A DNA stretch of 64,000 bases from Candidatus Contendibacter sp. (lineage in GTDB: Bacteria; Pseudomonadota; Gammaproteobacteria; Competibacterales; Competibacteraceae). Below the pieces are notes generated by a model. It did not search any database, had not been told where the DNA came from, and was given only the letters and a program-made list of their open reading frames with translations. The translations under genes were made by a program, and so were the position numbers. Each line of letters opens with the position of its first letter. Positions within the stretch are counted from its first letter, which is position 1. The stretch lies in contig JARSSP010000071.1 of NCBI GenBank assembly GCA_029624675.1, positions 1 to 64,000 on the forward strand. Direction: 5' to 3'. Below, piece by piece: positions 16,617 through 26,369 of the stretch.

Positions 16617-17528
16617 ATGACTAGAATCCTGACCGCCTGGCATCCATCGCCCTATCTGCTGTTGGTGCTGACCACCCTGTTCTGGTCCGGCAATTTCGTG
16701 CTGGGGCGGGCGGTGCACACCGTGTTCACCCCGTTCACCCTGTCGTTCTGGCGCTGGGCCGTGGCGCTGGCGATCCTGTTGCCGTTTGTTTGGGGTTCGT
16801 TGCGCCAACAGGGGCCGCTGATCCGCCGGCATGGGCCGATCTTGCTGCTGCTGAGCATCCTCGGCGTGGTCAACTTCAACACCTTCGTCTACATCGGCCT
16901 GCAATCCACCACCGCCACCAACGCCCTCATCATGTTGTCGGTGACACCGGTGTTGATCGTGGCGCTGTCGTTCCTGCTGCTGCGCCAGACCGTGACCGGC
17001 TGGCAGGCGCTGGGGATTCTGATTTCGCTGGCGGGGGTGCTGGTGATCGTCGGCCGAGGCGAAATGGGAGCATTGCTGGCCCGCCAGTTCAACCCCGGTG
17101 ATTTATGGGTGTTGGCGGCGGTGCTCAGTTGGGCGCTGTACTCGGTTTGCCTGCGTTGGCGGCCAGCCGAACTCAAGCCGTTGGATTTTCAGGCCGCGAC
17201 CATGCTGATCGGAATGACGATCCTGACGCCGCTGTACGGCTGGGATTTGGCTCACGACCGCACCGTCGCCGTCAACATCGCCACCGTGGCCAGCATCTTG
17301 TATCTGGCCTTGTTTCCCTCAATTCTGGCCTACATCTTCTGGAACCGGGCGGTGGTGGAACTGGGCGCCAACCGCACCGGCCAGTTCCTGCATCTGATGC
17401 CGGCGTTCGGCGCGGTGCTATCCATGGTCTTTCTGGGCGAGCGGCTGTACGGCTTTCACGCTGCCGGCATCGCGCTGATCGCGTTGGGGATCTGGCTGGC
17501 GACGGTGTATGGGCGCAAGGCGGATTGA
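16617..17528 (+). CDS. EamA/DMT-family membrane transporter
   Basis: The 303-residue integral membrane protein has about ten hydrophobic helices in two EamA repeats, each opening with the family pattern (LLVLTTLFWSGNFVLGRAV near the start; LWVLAAVLSWALYSVCLR near the middle). Members export amino acids, nucleosides or other metabolites; the substrate cannot be told. The start at ATG 16617 lacks a strong ribosome-binding site. The roughly 200 bases upstream (16415-16616) contain a TTGACA at about 16484 but no convincing -10, and no other feature was found there. Confidence 0.87.
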   Translation: MTRILTAWHPSPYLLLVLTTLFWSGNFVLGRAVHTVFTPFTLSFWRWAVALAILLPFVWGSLRQQGPLIRRHGPILLLLSILGVVNFNTFVYIGLQSTTATNALIMLSVTPVLIVALSFLLLRQTVTGWQALGILISLAGVLVIVGRGEMGALLARQFNPGDLWVLAAVLSWALYSVCLRWRPAELKPLDFQAATMLIGMTILTPLYGWDLAHDRTVAVNIATVASILYLALFPSILAYIFWNRAVVELGANRTGQFLHLMPAFGAVLSMVFLGERLYGFHAAGIALIALGIWLATVYGRKAD

Positions 17529-17544
17529 GGGGAAACGCGAAGGG

Positions 17545-18549
17545 TCACCGCGACGGTTCTGGCGGTTCGCGATTTGCGGTCGCCAGAACGGCGTCGACAT
17601 GGCCGATGGCTTGAACCCGGCGTTCGGCGAACGAACCCGTCAATAGCCGGTACGGCCGGCGCCACGCTTCCAGTTCAGCAACGAAGGCTCGGTGCATCCA
17701 GACGCGGATCGTTTCGCCGTCACGGGTGCCGTCCTGGACGAACGGCGTGTCCACGTCGGTCAACAGATACAAATCCGGGCGGCGATGACGGGCGGCGATG
17801 GATTCCACCGCGGAGGAGCGGTCGCCCATATAGCGCCAATGCCAGATCACCGTGGCGAAGGCGTCGGTGTCGCAGATCAAGACCCGGTTGGCCCGGCGGG
17901 CGGCTTCATCCTCGTAGGCGCACTGGGTTTGGGCAATGCGAACGAACTCCTCGGCGGTCCAGTGGCTGGCCTCATCGCCGCCGGCCAGCTTGCGTTCGGT
18001 GTGGTCGCGGCCGTATTCCGGAACCCAGACGGTGTGGTAATGCTCAGCCAGCGCCTGGGCCAGCGTGGTCTTGCCGGTGGATTCGGCCCCGACCAGGCAG
18101 ACGCGCCGGGCGTAATAGCCCCGCGTGGGCGGCTCCAGATAATCCCAGCAGGCCAGCGGATCGGCCCGGACTTGCGTTCCCGAGATCGGCACGGCCCGCC
18201 GGGCCTTGTCCACCTGAACGTGTCGGCAGCCCAGAAAATGGGCGAAGCGGTCGCCGTAATCCTCGGAGCTGAAGACCACGTCCGGGACAAAACCCAGCCA
18301 GCGGATGGAATGCTCGGCCCAAACCTTCGAGTCGTTGGGGTCAAGCGTGTCATCGATCAGCAACACCTGAGCCTCGGGATGAACCTCTCGCAACCAGGCG
18401 GCGCGCAACGCGCCAGCGGGTTGTTGCGCGGGCTGACCACAGACGATCACGTGCAGCTCGTCCACCCGCGCCAGGGCCGTGTTGATCAGAAAATGATGAC
18501 CCCGATGCGGCGGGTAGAACTTGCCGACGATCAGCCCGCGATTAGCCAC
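17545..18549 (-). CDS. nadR: Bifunctional NMN adenylyltransferase / ribosylnicotinamide kinase (NadR without repressor domain)
   Basis: NadR converts nicotinamide riboside to NMN and then NAD. The nucleotidyltransferase domain opens the protein (MANRGLIVGKFYPPHRGHHFLI, with the HxGH motif) and carries VPISGTQVRADP. The kinase domain has P-loop CLVGAESTGKTTLAQAL and DTDAFATVIW. Its 334 residues lack the N-terminal helix-turn-helix present in E. coli NadR, so a repressor role is not expected. The 5' end overlaps the end of pnuC by 8 bases, so transport and phosphorylation of the riboside are co-expressed. Confidence 0.92.
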   Translation of the reverse strand: MANRGLIVGKFYPPHRGHHFLINTALARVDELHVIVCGQPAQQPAGALRAAWLREVHPEAQVLLIDDTLDPNDSKVWAEHSIRWLGFVPDVVFSSEDYGDRFAHFLGCRHVQVDKARRAVPISGTQVRADPLACWDYLEPPTRGYYARRVCLVGAESTGKTTLAQALAEHYHTVWVPEYGRDHTERKLAGGDEASHWTAEEFVRIAQTQCAYEDEAARRANRVLICDTDAFATVIWHWRYMGDRSSAVESIAARHRRPDLYLLTDVDTPFVQDGTRDGETIRVWMHRAFVAELEAWRRPYRLLTGSFAERRVQAIGHVDAVLATANREPPEPSR

Positions 18550-19231
18550 CCGCCGCTTCCCGAACGGGCGCCAGGGAAACGTCCTGGCCGATGGCTTCGC
18601 GCCGCAGCGCCCGCCGCCATTGCCACAATCCGGCTAGGCACAACCCGAGGAAAACTGCGTATAGCAGCGCGGTCAGATGCAGGTCGCGGACGATGTAGAG
18701 GTAGATGTACAGGACATCGGCGACAATCCACAGATACCAGTTCTCGATGGACTTGCGGTTCAGCAGATACTGCGCCGCTAGGCTGAGCACTGTGGTGAAG
18801 GCGTCGAGAAAGGGCGCGGCGCCACGCGCCAGTTGCAGGGCCAGCATCAACCCACTGGTGCCGAACGCGACCAGTCCGACCAGAATCAACAACACGCGCG
18901 GCGGGGCGCGATTGACCCGCAAGACAGTATGGTTCTCGCCGCCGCGCAGCCACCAAATCCAGCCCTGCACGCCCAGGGCGATGTAGACGATTTGCAGGCC
19001 AGCGTCGCCGTACAGCCGAGCTTGGCCGAACAGAACCAGAAAGAAAAGGTTGTTGGCGATGCCTACCGGAAAATTCCAGATGTTCCGCCGAACCACCAGA
19101 TACACACAGGCCGCGCCGGTGACGAAGCCGAGCGTTTCAGTCAGGCTGTAGGGCAACCCCTCCCGCCAGGCGGCCAGAATCAGGGCAACACCCAGTAAAC
19201 CGCCCAACAGGTAATCCACGTTCCGGCTCAT
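18542..19231 (-). CDS. pnuC: Nicotinamide riboside transporter PnuC
   Basis: This 229-residue inner-membrane protein has about seven hydrophobic helices. Family motifs are YLVVRRNIWNFPVGIANNLFFLVLF and the WIVADVLYIYLYIVRDL segment with SIENWYLW before it. It imports nicotinamide riboside by facilitated diffusion, with trapping by NadR phosphorylation. The ATG at 19229-19231 is preceded by GGGGA on the minus strand, which selects it over upstream in-frame codons that lie inside glnD. It forms a two-gene operon with nadR, downstream of glnD by about 60 bases. Confidence 0.93.
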   Translation of the reverse strand: MSRNVDYLLGGLLGVALILAAWREGLPYSLTETLGFVTGAACVYLVVRRNIWNFPVGIANNLFFLVLFGQARLYGDAGLQIVYIALGVQGWIWWLRGGENHTVLRVNRAPPRVLLILVGLVAFGTSGLMLALQLARGAAPFLDAFTTVLSLAAQYLLNRKSIENWYLWIVADVLYIYLYIVRDLHLTALLYAVFLGLCLAGLWQWRRALRREAIGQDVSLAPVREAAGG

Positions 19232-19290
19232 GGCAAATCCCCAAGAGCATTCGACGCCCCGCTGGCCAACCCGGATTCGAGCGGCGACGA

Positions 19291-22032
19291 CTAATCCTCG
19301 CTCGAATCCAGTTGTTCGACCAGGGCCGCGCGCAGCGCCGCGTATTTTTGGGAATCGTTCAGCGGCCGATTCTCGCGGTCGGTGACGAAGAACACGTCTT
19401 CGACCTGAGCGCCGATGGTGGCGATCTTGGCGTTGTGCAACTGCACGCCGCATTCCATGAACGCCTGGCCGACCCGACACAGCAGTCCCGGCCGGTCCCA
19501 GGACACCAGTTCCACCACCGTGTGGCCGTTGGCCTCGTCCTCGCGGAACGACACCCAGGTCGGGATCTGGAACGCCCGCTGAATCCGCGAAATGTGCCGG
19601 CTGGGCAGGATCGGCGCGACGTCCGGCTGACTCAGGGCGTGGCGCAGCGTCGCGGTGATTTCCTTGATGCGCGCCCGGTCATGGATCGGCGCACCGGAAT
19701 CCTCCAGCACCGTGAAACTGTCCAGGGCGTAACCGTAGTGACCGGTGAGGATGCGGGCGTCGAGGATGGTCAATCCCAGATGATCGAGAATCGAGGTGAT
19801 CAAGGCGAACAAATTGTCTTGATCGAGAGTGTAGATGAAGATTTCCGTGCCACCGCGACTTGAATCAGCGCGGGCCATGACCAGCGGTTGCCCCTTGTAC
19901 CCCTGCTTGAGGATCGCGCGCGTGTGCCAGGTGATTTCATCGACGGAATGGCGCAGGAAATAGTCGTCGCCGAACCCCTCCCAAACCCGGTTGATCCGCG
20001 CCTCGTCGATTTTGGTCGCGTGCAGCCGTTGCCGGGCCTGGGCCTGAACCTCGCGGATGCGCTCTTCCTTGTCGATGGGGTTGTCCAGTCCCCGCCGCAA
20101 CGCCCGACGAGTGGCCTCGTACAACTGCCACAGCAGCGAATCCCGCCAGGTGTTCCACAGCTTGGGATTGGTGCCTCGGATATCGGCCACCGTCAACAGA
20201 TACAGATAATCCAGATGCATCTGGTCGCCCATCCGCCGGGCGAAGTCGTGGATGATCGCCGGATCGTGGATATCCTTCTTCTGCGCGGTGAGCGACAAGG
20301 TCAAATGATGGCGCACCAGCCAGGCGACCAGTCGCGTGTCGAAGCTGCTTAGGCCATGCCGTTGGCAGAACCGTTCGACATCGCCGGCGCCCAGCTCGGA
20401 GTGGTCGCCGCCGCGCCCCTTGGCGATGTCGTGGTACAGACCGGCGATGTACAGCAGATCCGGTTTGGGCAACTGCTCCATGATCGCGCTACAACGCGGC
20501 AGTTCCTCGGTGAACTGGGACAGGAAGAACCGCCGCAGGTTACGCACCACGAACAGGATGTGCTGGTCCACGGTGTAGGCGTGGAACAGGTCATATTGCA
20601 TCCGGCCGACGATCTGGCCGAATTCCGGCAGATAGGCCGGCAACACCCCATAGGCGTTCATCAGCCGTAATTGCCGCGCGACGCCAAAGGGCTGGCGCAA
20701 GATTTCCATGAACAGGCTGCGCGGGCGCATGTCGTGGCGGAACTTGTCATCGATCAGCGGCAGATGATCACGGATCAGGCGGACAGTGGCGGCACGAATA
20801 CCTTTCAGTTCCGGGTGTTGCTGCAAAACTAGGAAGATTTCCAGCAGGGCGAACGGGTAGCGCAGAAACACATTGGGCCGGATGACCTCCAGATAGCCGC
20901 GCCGGACCTGGAACCGGCGGCTGATCGGCGTCGGCTCGTCCGGATCGTCCGCCAATAGGATCGCTTCCTCGAACAGTTGCAGCAACATCTCGTTAAGCTG
21001 ACCCAGGGCATTGACCGTGCGGTAGTAGCGCTGCATGAACTGCTCGACCGCCAGATTGTGATTCTGATCGCGATAGCCCAGTTGTCGGGCGATGCGCCGT
21101 TGGTGATCGAACAACAGATGGTCCTCCCGGCGGCCGGTCAGAACGTGCAGGGCGAAACGGATCTGCCAGAGAAAGTTGCGGCACCCGATCAGCTCCTCGT
21201 GCTCACGCGGGCTGAGAAACCCATGGTCGACCAGTTCGTCCAGGGTGTTGGCGCCGAAGTGGCGCTTGGCCACCCAGCCGATCATCTGCAAATCCCGCAG
21301 GCCGCCAGGGCCTTCCTTGATATTGGGCTCCAAGTTAAAGGCGGTTTCATGGTACTTGTGGCAGCGTTGCTGGCGTTCCCGCCGCTTGGATTCGAAAAAG
21401 GCGGCGTCCGGCCAGATGCGGTCGGGGCCGGTAACGGCGCGCATCCGCTCGAACAACGTTGTGGAGCCGGTCAGTTGCCGTGCCTCCATCAAGCTGGTGG
21501 CGACCGTGATGTCGGCGGCGCCCTCGTGAACACAGTCCTCGACCGTGCGCACACTGTGGCCGACATCCAGACCGATGTCCCATAGGAACGTCAGAAAACT
21601 TTCCAGCCCGTCGCGGCGGGTATCCAGGGTCTGGTCGCCGAGCAGGATCATGATGTCCACATCCGAACCTGGATGCAGTTCGCCGCGGCCGTAACCACCC
21701 ACCGCCACCAGCGCCAAATCCGGCGCATCCACCTCGAAAAACCGCGACCACGCCCGCAACAACAGCTCGTCCATCAGCCGAGCGCGAGCCGGCACCAGTT
21801 CATGGGCGGGAACGTCTTGCAGGAACATCTCCCTAAACCGAGCATCGCTGTGCTTGAGCAAGGCGCGGAACGGAACGATGGAACTGGGTGCGGCGGCCAA
21901 CTCGCGCTCGAACGCCGCCGCGTCGAAGAGAACGATGGCGACTTCGTCCCAACGCCGGCTCTCGACCGGCGGGGCGGGATCGGGAGCGGGGATCGTCTTG
22001 TCCACGAAAGGTGCGTACGGTGCGTAAAGCAT
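19291..22032 (-). CDS. glnD: Bifunctional [protein-PII] uridylyltransferase/uridylyl-removing enzyme
   Basis: GlnD senses glutamine and adds or removes UMP on PII, controlling nitrogen assimilation. Its 913 residues follow the family order. The nucleotidyltransferase domain has VAVGGYGRGELHPGSDVDIMIL (about 110-130). The linker has GPGGLRDLQMIGWVA. The HD hydrolase domain has LYHDIAKGRGGDHSELGA, and two C-terminal ACT domains begin at IFIYTLDQDNLFA and at VVELVSWDRPGLL. All catalytic Asp and HD residues are present. It lies 3' of map on the same strand, the gammaproteobacterial order. Confidence 0.96.
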   Translation of the reverse strand: MLYAPYAPFVDKTIPAPDPAPPVESRRWDEVAIVLFDAAAFERELAAAPSSIVPFRALLKHSDARFREMFLQDVPAHELVPARARLMDELLLRAWSRFFEVDAPDLALVAVGGYGRGELHPGSDVDIMILLGDQTLDTRRDGLESFLTFLWDIGLDVGHSVRTVEDCVHEGAADITVATSLMEARQLTGSTTLFERMRAVTGPDRIWPDAAFFESKRRERQQRCHKYHETAFNLEPNIKEGPGGLRDLQMIGWVAKRHFGANTLDELVDHGFLSPREHEELIGCRNFLWQIRFALHVLTGRREDHLLFDHQRRIARQLGYRDQNHNLAVEQFMQRYYRTVNALGQLNEMLLQLFEEAILLADDPDEPTPISRRFQVRRGYLEVIRPNVFLRYPFALLEIFLVLQQHPELKGIRAATVRLIRDHLPLIDDKFRHDMRPRSLFMEILRQPFGVARQLRLMNAYGVLPAYLPEFGQIVGRMQYDLFHAYTVDQHILFVVRNLRRFFLSQFTEELPRCSAIMEQLPKPDLLYIAGLYHDIAKGRGGDHSELGAGDVERFCQRHGLSSFDTRLVAWLVRHHLTLSLTAQKKDIHDPAIIHDFARRMGDQMHLDYLYLLTVADIRGTNPKLWNTWRDSLLWQLYEATRRALRRGLDNPIDKEERIREVQAQARQRLHATKIDEARINRVWEGFGDDYFLRHSVDEITWHTRAILKQGYKGQPLVMARADSSRGGTEIFIYTLDQDNLFALITSILDHLGLTILDARILTGHYGYALDSFTVLEDSGAPIHDRARIKEITATLRHALSQPDVAPILPSRHISRIQRAFQIPTWVSFREDEANGHTVVELVSWDRPGLLCRVGQAFMECGVQLHNAKIATIGAQVEDVFFVTDRENRPLNDSQKYAALRAALVEQLDSSED

Positions 22033-22061
22033 GGATCTCTAAGGGGGAGCAAGGTGAAGAT

Positions 22062-22856
22062 TCAGAGCGATTCGCCAGGAAGCAGGGTCAGGATCTCGTG
22101 GCCGGCTTCGGTAACCAGGACGGTATGCTCCCACTGGGCGGAGATGCTGTGATCCTTGGTGACCACGGTCCAGCCATCGGGCAACAGTTTGACGTGGCGC
22201 TTGCCGGCGTTGATCATCGGCTCGATGGTGAAGGTCATGCCAGGTGTTAGCGGAACGCCGTCGCCGGGCTTGCCATAGTGCAGGACCTGCGGATCCTCGT
22301 GAAATTCCCGGCCGATGCCATGGCCGCAATATTCGCGCACTACCGAGCAATGCTGGGCCTCGGCGTGCTTTTGAATGGCGTGGCCGATATCGCCGAGGCG
22401 AATACCGGGCCGCACCATGCGAATGCCGGCGCACAGACACTCGTAGGCGACCCGGCTGACCCGCTGCGCGGCGATGGGCGGCGCGCCGATCGCGAACATC
22501 CGGCTAGTGTCGCCATGGTAGTCATCCTTGATCACGGTGATGTCGATGTTGAGCACATCGCCTTTTTTCAGCGCCTTCGGGCCGGGAACCCCATGGCAAA
22601 CCACGTGGTTGACCGAGGTGCAAATCGATTTGGGGAAGCCGCGATAGTTGAGCGGGGCGGGAATGGCTCCCTGCGTGTTGACGATGTAATCGTGGCAGAT
22701 CCGATCCAATTCCTCGGTGGTGACACCTTCGCGCACGTGGGGTTCGATCATGCGCAACACCTCGGCGGCCAAACGGCCGGCCACCCGCATCTTTTCGATT
22801 TCCTTTGGCGTCTTGAGAATGATGTTCAGCGACTTCTTGGGGAGCTTTTGAAACAT
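22062..22856 (-). CDS. map: Type I methionine aminopeptidase
   Basis: Map removes the initiator methionine from nascent proteins. Metal ligands are seen in order: DVLNIDITV, YHGDTSRMF, CGHGIGREFHEDP, FTIEPMI and SAQWEHTVLV. ATG 22856 gives 264 residues, the same as E. coli; a GTG six codons upstream (22874) is the alternative, and neither has a good ribosome-binding site. The gene is divergent from rpsB and followed by glnD, as in many gammaproteobacteria. Confidence 0.95.
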   Translation of the reverse strand: MFQKLPKKSLNIILKTPKEIEKMRVAGRLAAEVLRMIEPHVREGVTTEELDRICHDYIVNTQGAIPAPLNYRGFPKSICTSVNHVVCHGVPGPKALKKGDVLNIDITVIKDDYHGDTSRMFAIGAPPIAAQRVSRVAYECLCAGIRMVRPGIRLGDIGHAIQKHAEAQHCSVVREYCGHGIGREFHEDPQVLHYGKPGDGVPLTPGMTFTIEPMINAGKRHVKLLPDGWTVVTKDHSISAQWEHTVLVTEAGHEILTLLPGESL

Positions 22857-22950
22857 GTTTTGGTCCGCGGGCACAGCAATGCAGAATGGAAAATACGGCG
22901 GTTGGCGCGGTCGCCGATAATTGGGACCGCGTTCCGCGGGCGACGTTCGT

Positions 22951-22980
22951 TTGGTTTTCCTAAACGATCCATGGTATAAA
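22951..22980 (+). promoter_or_regulatory. Candidate rpsB-tsf promoter with GC-rich discriminator
   Basis: TTGGTT (22951-22956), an 18-base spacer and TATAAA (22975-22980) are followed at once by GCGCGCGCC. A GC-rich discriminator of this kind is typical of promoters under stringent control, which fits a ribosomal protein gene. The resulting leader of about 170 bases before rpsB could hold S2-dependent autoregulation. Confidence 0.5.
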
Positions 22981-23155
22981 GCGCGCGCCTTTTAGGCAAA
23001 CTCTCGATTCGCTCGCTGATTGTCACAGTGGGCGCGGACTGAAACAAACCTCACATTCGCCGACACGGGCGGCCGGGTGCCCCTGATGAATTTAGGGGTC
23101 GCCGCTTGGGGCGGATGGACGCTTAACCCCAAATTCCCAAGGAGAACACTCCGCA

Positions 23156-23911
23156 ATGGCGACCGTTTCCATGCGCCAGATGCTGGAGGCCGGCGTGCAT
23201 TTCGGCCACCAGACCCGTTACTGGAATCCCAAGATGGCCCCGTATATCTTCGGGGCGCGCAGCAAGATCCATATCGTCAACCTGGAGAAAACCCTGCCGC
23301 TGTATCTGGAAGCGCTGAATTTCGCGGGCCGGATGGCTTCGCGGGGCGGCAAGATCCTGCTGGTGGGCACCAAGCGCTCGGCCCGCGAGGCGACCGCCGA
23401 GGCGGCGCTGCGCTGCGGCATGCCTTATGTCAACAACCGCTGGCTGGGCGGCATGCTCACCAACTTCAAGACCGTCCGCCAATCGATCAAGCGACTCAAG
23501 GATCTGAATCTAATGGCTCAGGACGGCACCTTCGACCGGCTGGCCAAGAAGGAAGTCATTGGTCTGCGCCGCGAGATGGAGAAACTGGAGCGCAGTTTGG
23601 GTGGTATCAAGGACATGGCCAGCCTGCCAGACGCGTTGTTCGTGATTGATGTCGGCCACGAGCGCATCGCGGTGCAAGAAGCCAACAAGCTCGGTATTCC
23701 CGTCATTGGGGTGGTGGATACCAACAACTCGCCAGATGGCGTGAACTACCTGATTCCTGGCAACGATGACGCGATCCGCGCCATCCAACTCTATGTCGGC
23801 GGTCTGGCCGAGGCCGTGCTGGAGGGCCGGGCCGTGCTGACCACGGGCCGCGCCGAGGAAGAGTTCATCGAAATTCCGGAGGAAACGTTGCTGGCGAGCG
23901 GCGGCGTCTGA
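23156..23911 (+). CDS. rpsB: 30S ribosomal protein S2
   Basis: S2 is a late-assembling small-subunit protein that bridges S1 to the ribosome. Its 251 residues begin with the classic [28 protein letters not shown], followed by [14 protein letters not shown] and a C-terminal [13 protein letters not shown] region. The ribosome-binding site is AAGGAG about 11 bases before ATG 23156. tsf follows after a hairpin terminator/attenuator. The long leader in E. coli is the target of S2 autoregulation; the same is plausible here but is not shown. Confidence 0.97.
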   Translation: MATVSMRQMLEAGVHFGHQTRYWNPKMAPYIFGARSKIHIVNLEKTLPLYLEALNFAGRMASRGGKILLVGTKRSAREATAEAALRCGMPYVNNRWLGGMLTNFKTVRQSIKRLKDLNLMAQDGTFDRLAKKEVIGLRREMEKLERSLGGIKDMASLPDALFVIDVGHERIAVQEANKLGIPVIGVVDTNNSPDGVNYLIPGNDDAIRAIQLYVGGLAEAVLEGRAVLTTGRAEEEFIEIPEETLLASGGV

Positions 23912-23937
23912 GTCCCGCGACCGGGCATGGCCCGACA

Positions 23938-23969
23938 GGCTCGCGCGCGTTTGGCCCGCGAGCCTTTTT
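23938..23969 (+). terminator. Intrinsic terminator/attenuator between rpsB and tsf
   Basis: An 8-bp GC-rich stem, GGCTCGCG (23938-23945) with CGCGAGCC (23957-23964), is followed by TTTTTG. A partial terminator at this place would lower tsf transcription relative to rpsB, as described for this gene pair in E. coli. Confidence 0.7.
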
Positions 23970-24048
23970 GATGGGGTTGGTCACGGTCCCCCATTCCGAT
24001 TTCAAGCACGTTTTGAATTGAATTCGCTTTTTTTAGAGGTAAACAAGC

Positions 24049-24924
24049 ATGGCGGAAATCACGGCGGCTCTAGTCAAGGAACTGCGCGAACGCACGGGTT
24101 CGGGAATGATGGAGTGCAAAAGAGCCCTGCAGGAAACCGGGGGCGACATCGAGGCGGCGGTCGAACTGATGCGCAAGGCCGGTCAGGCCAAGGCCGACAA
24201 AAAAGCCAGCCGCGTCGCCGCCGAGGGCCTGATCGTTCTCCGGCAGACGGCCGGAGCGGTGGCCATGGCCGAGATCAACTGTGAAACCGACTTCGTCACC
24301 AAGAACGATGATTTCCGGGCTTTCGCCGCCGAGGTCGCCGATACGGTGCTGCGCGAGGGTCCCGCCGATCTGGACGCGCTGCTGGCGGCGGTCATGACCA
24401 ACGGCCAGAGCGTCGAGCAGAACCGGCGCGACTGCATCGCCAAGATCGGTGAGAACATCAACGTCCGGCGCGGAATCCGGCTGACGACCTCGACCGGCGT
24501 GCTGGGCAGCTACTTGCACGGTACCCGCATCGGCGTGTTGGTGGAATTGGAGGGCGGCGACGCCGATCTGGCCAAGGACATCGCCATGCACATCGCCGCC
24601 AGCCGGCCGCTGTGCGTCAGTGCTGATCAGGTGCCCGCCGAGTTGGTCGCCAAGGAAAAGGAAATCTACGCGGCCCGGGCGGTGGCCGAGGGCAAGCCGG
24701 CCAACATGATCGACAAGATCGCCGAGGGACGGCTGCGCAAGTATTTCGAGGAAGTGACCCTGCTGGGTCAGCCCTTCGTCAAGGATCCCGAGCAGAATGT
24801 GGACAAGCTGCTGAAATCCCGCAAGGCGCGGGTGATGCGGTTTGAGCGTTTTGAGTTGGGCGAGGGGATTGAAAAGAAATCCAGCGATTTCGCCGCGGAG
24901 GTGGCGGCGGCGCGCGGCGACTAG
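24049..24924 (+). CDS. tsf: Translation elongation factor Ts
   Basis: EF-Ts is the nucleotide exchange factor for EF-Tu. It has 291 residues (E. coli 283). The N-terminal UBA-like module reads [22 protein letters not shown], followed by the core with [12 protein letters not shown]-type sequence ([16 protein letters not shown]). The coiled-coil/C-terminal part ends [15 protein letters not shown], as usual. The ribosome-binding site GAGGT lies before ATG 24049. The gene follows rpsB with a hairpin in between. Confidence 0.97.
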   Translation: MAEITAALVKELRERTGSGMMECKRALQETGGDIEAAVELMRKAGQAKADKKASRVAAEGLIVLRQTAGAVAMAEINCETDFVTKNDDFRAFAAEVADTVLREGPADLDALLAAVMTNGQSVEQNRRDCIAKIGENINVRRGIRLTTSTGVLGSYLHGTRIGVLVELEGGDADLAKDIAMHIAASRPLCVSADQVPAELVAKEKEIYAARAVAEGKPANMIDKIAEGRLRKYFEEVTLLGQPFVKDPEQNVDKLLKSRKARVMRFERFELGEGIEKKSSDFAAEVAAARGD

Positions 24925-24963
24925 CTTCAAACCCGCTCCAAACTCGTGCTCCCGGCGCCGTCA

Positions 24964-24992
24964 CTGACGCCGGAGTCGCGATTGGGTACAAT
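24964..24992 (+). promoter_or_regulatory. Candidate pyrH-frr promoter
   Basis: CTGACG (24964-24969), a 17-base spacer and TACAAT (24987-24992) fit a sigma-70 promoter in the 98-base gap between tsf and pyrH. An inverted repeat built on CCGGCG/CGCCGG just upstream may end tsf transcripts, although no T-run follows. Confidence 0.4.
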
Positions 24993-25022
24993 TCCCCCGT
25001 TTTCGACCACCCAGGCAGCGCC

Positions 25023-25754
25023 ATGTCCACACGGGATTCCAGACCGGCCTTCAAACGCATTCTCCTCAAGCTCAGCGGCGAGGCCCTGATGGGGGATGAC
25101 GAGTCCGGCATCGATACCGGGATTCTCGCCCGCATCGCTGGTGAAGTGCTGGAACTGCGCCGTCTGGGTGTGGAAGTGGGCATGGTGATTGGTGGCGGCA
25201 ACCTGTTTCGCGGCGCGGGCCTGGCCCAGGCCGGGATGGACCGGGTGACCGCCGATCACATGGGGATGCTGGCCACGGTGATGAACTCGCTGGCGATGCA
25301 GGACACCCTGGAGCGGTTGGGCGTGTTCACCCGGGTGATGTCGGCTATTCGCATCAACCAGGTGTGCGAGGATTACATTCGCCGCCGCGCCATCCGTCAT
25401 CTGGAAAAGGGCCGGGTGGTGATCTTCGCCGCTGGCACCGGCAATCCGTTTTTCACCACCGATTCCGCCGCCAGCCTGCGGGCGATTGAGATCAACGCCG
25501 ATGTAATGCTCAAGGGCACCAAGGTGGATGGTATTTATTCGGCGGATCCCGTCAAGGACGCGGCCGCAGTGCGTTACCAGCGGTTGACCTACGATGAGGC
25601 CCTGGCGCGCAAGCTGGGCGTGATGGACGCCACGGCCATCGTCATGTGCCGCGAGCATGACATACCGCTAAAGGTTTTCAACATCAACCGCCACGGCGAC
25701 CTGGTGCGGATCGTGTGCGGCGAGAACGTGGGCACCACCGTGGTGCGGGAATGA
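25023..25754 (+). CDS. pyrH: UMP kinase
   Basis: PyrH phosphorylates UMP to UDP with ATP. The 243-residue amino-acid-kinase fold protein has [16 protein letters not shown] at the N-terminus, [11 protein letters not shown], the [15 protein letters not shown] helix, [15 protein letters not shown] and [11 protein letters not shown]. All are standard for bacterial PyrH, which acts as a GTP-activated hexamer. frr follows with only 4 intervening bases, so the two are co-transcribed. Confidence 0.97.
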   Translation: MSTRDSRPAFKRILLKLSGEALMGDDESGIDTGILARIAGEVLELRRLGVEVGMVIGGGNLFRGAGLAQAGMDRVTADHMGMLATVMNSLAMQDTLERLGVFTRVMSAIRINQVCEDYIRRRAIRHLEKGRVVIFAAGTGNPFFTTDSAASLRAIEINADVMLKGTKVDGIYSADPVKDAAAVRYQRLTYDEALARKLGVMDATAIVMCREHDIPLKVFNINRHGDLVRIVCGENVGTTVVRE

Positions 25755-25758
25755 CGAC

Positions 25759-26316
25759 ATGATCGAGCCTCTTAAGAAAGAAACCGCCTCTCGAATGGCG
25801 AAGAGCGTGGACAGTCTGAAGCAGGCGTTGACCAAGCTGCGCACCGGCCGCGCCCATGCCAGCCTGCTCGACCACATTACGGTCAGCTACTACGGCAACG
25901 AAACTTCACTCAACCAGGTGGCGTCGGTCGCGGTGGCCGACGCCCGCACCCTGCTAGTCACGCCCTGGGAAAAGAACATGGTCGGGCCGATTGAAAAAGC
26001 GATCCTGAAGTCCGATCTGGGCCTGAATCCGGCCTCCGCCGGAACGACCATCCGAGTACCGCTACCGCCGCTGACCGAGGAACGTCGCCGCGACTTGGTC
26101 AAGGTGGTGCGACGCGAGGGCGAGGAAGCGAAGGTCGCGATCCGCAACATCCGCCGCGACGCTAACAGTCAGCTCAAGGCCTTGCTCAAGGACAAGAAGA
26201 TCCCTGAGGACATCGAGCGGCAAACCCAGGACGAGATCCAAAAACTCACCGACCGGCATATCCAGGACGTGGACAAGACGCTGGCGGCCAAGGAAGCCGA
26301 GCTGATGGAAATCTGA
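25759..26316 (+). CDS. frr: Ribosome recycling factor
   Basis: Frr, with EF-G, splits post-termination ribosomes. The protein has the canonical 185 residues. Family segments are [26 protein letters not shown], the beta-domain Q(V)[28 protein letters not shown], and the C-terminal helix of the three-helix bundle. It begins 4 bases after the pyrH stop. Confidence 0.97.
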   Translation: MIEPLKKETASRMAKSVDSLKQALTKLRTGRAHASLLDHITVSYYGNETSLNQVASVAVADARTLLVTPWEKNMVGPIEKAILKSDLGLNPASAGTTIRVPLPPLTEERRRDLVKVVRREGEEAKVAIRNIRRDANSQLKALLKDKKIPEDIERQTQDEIQKLTDRHIQDVDKTLAAKEAELMEI

Positions 26317-26369
26317 AGTATCGGCCTAGGCCTTCATCGCAATGGCAATCCGGTCAGTGAGCTTCCAGG

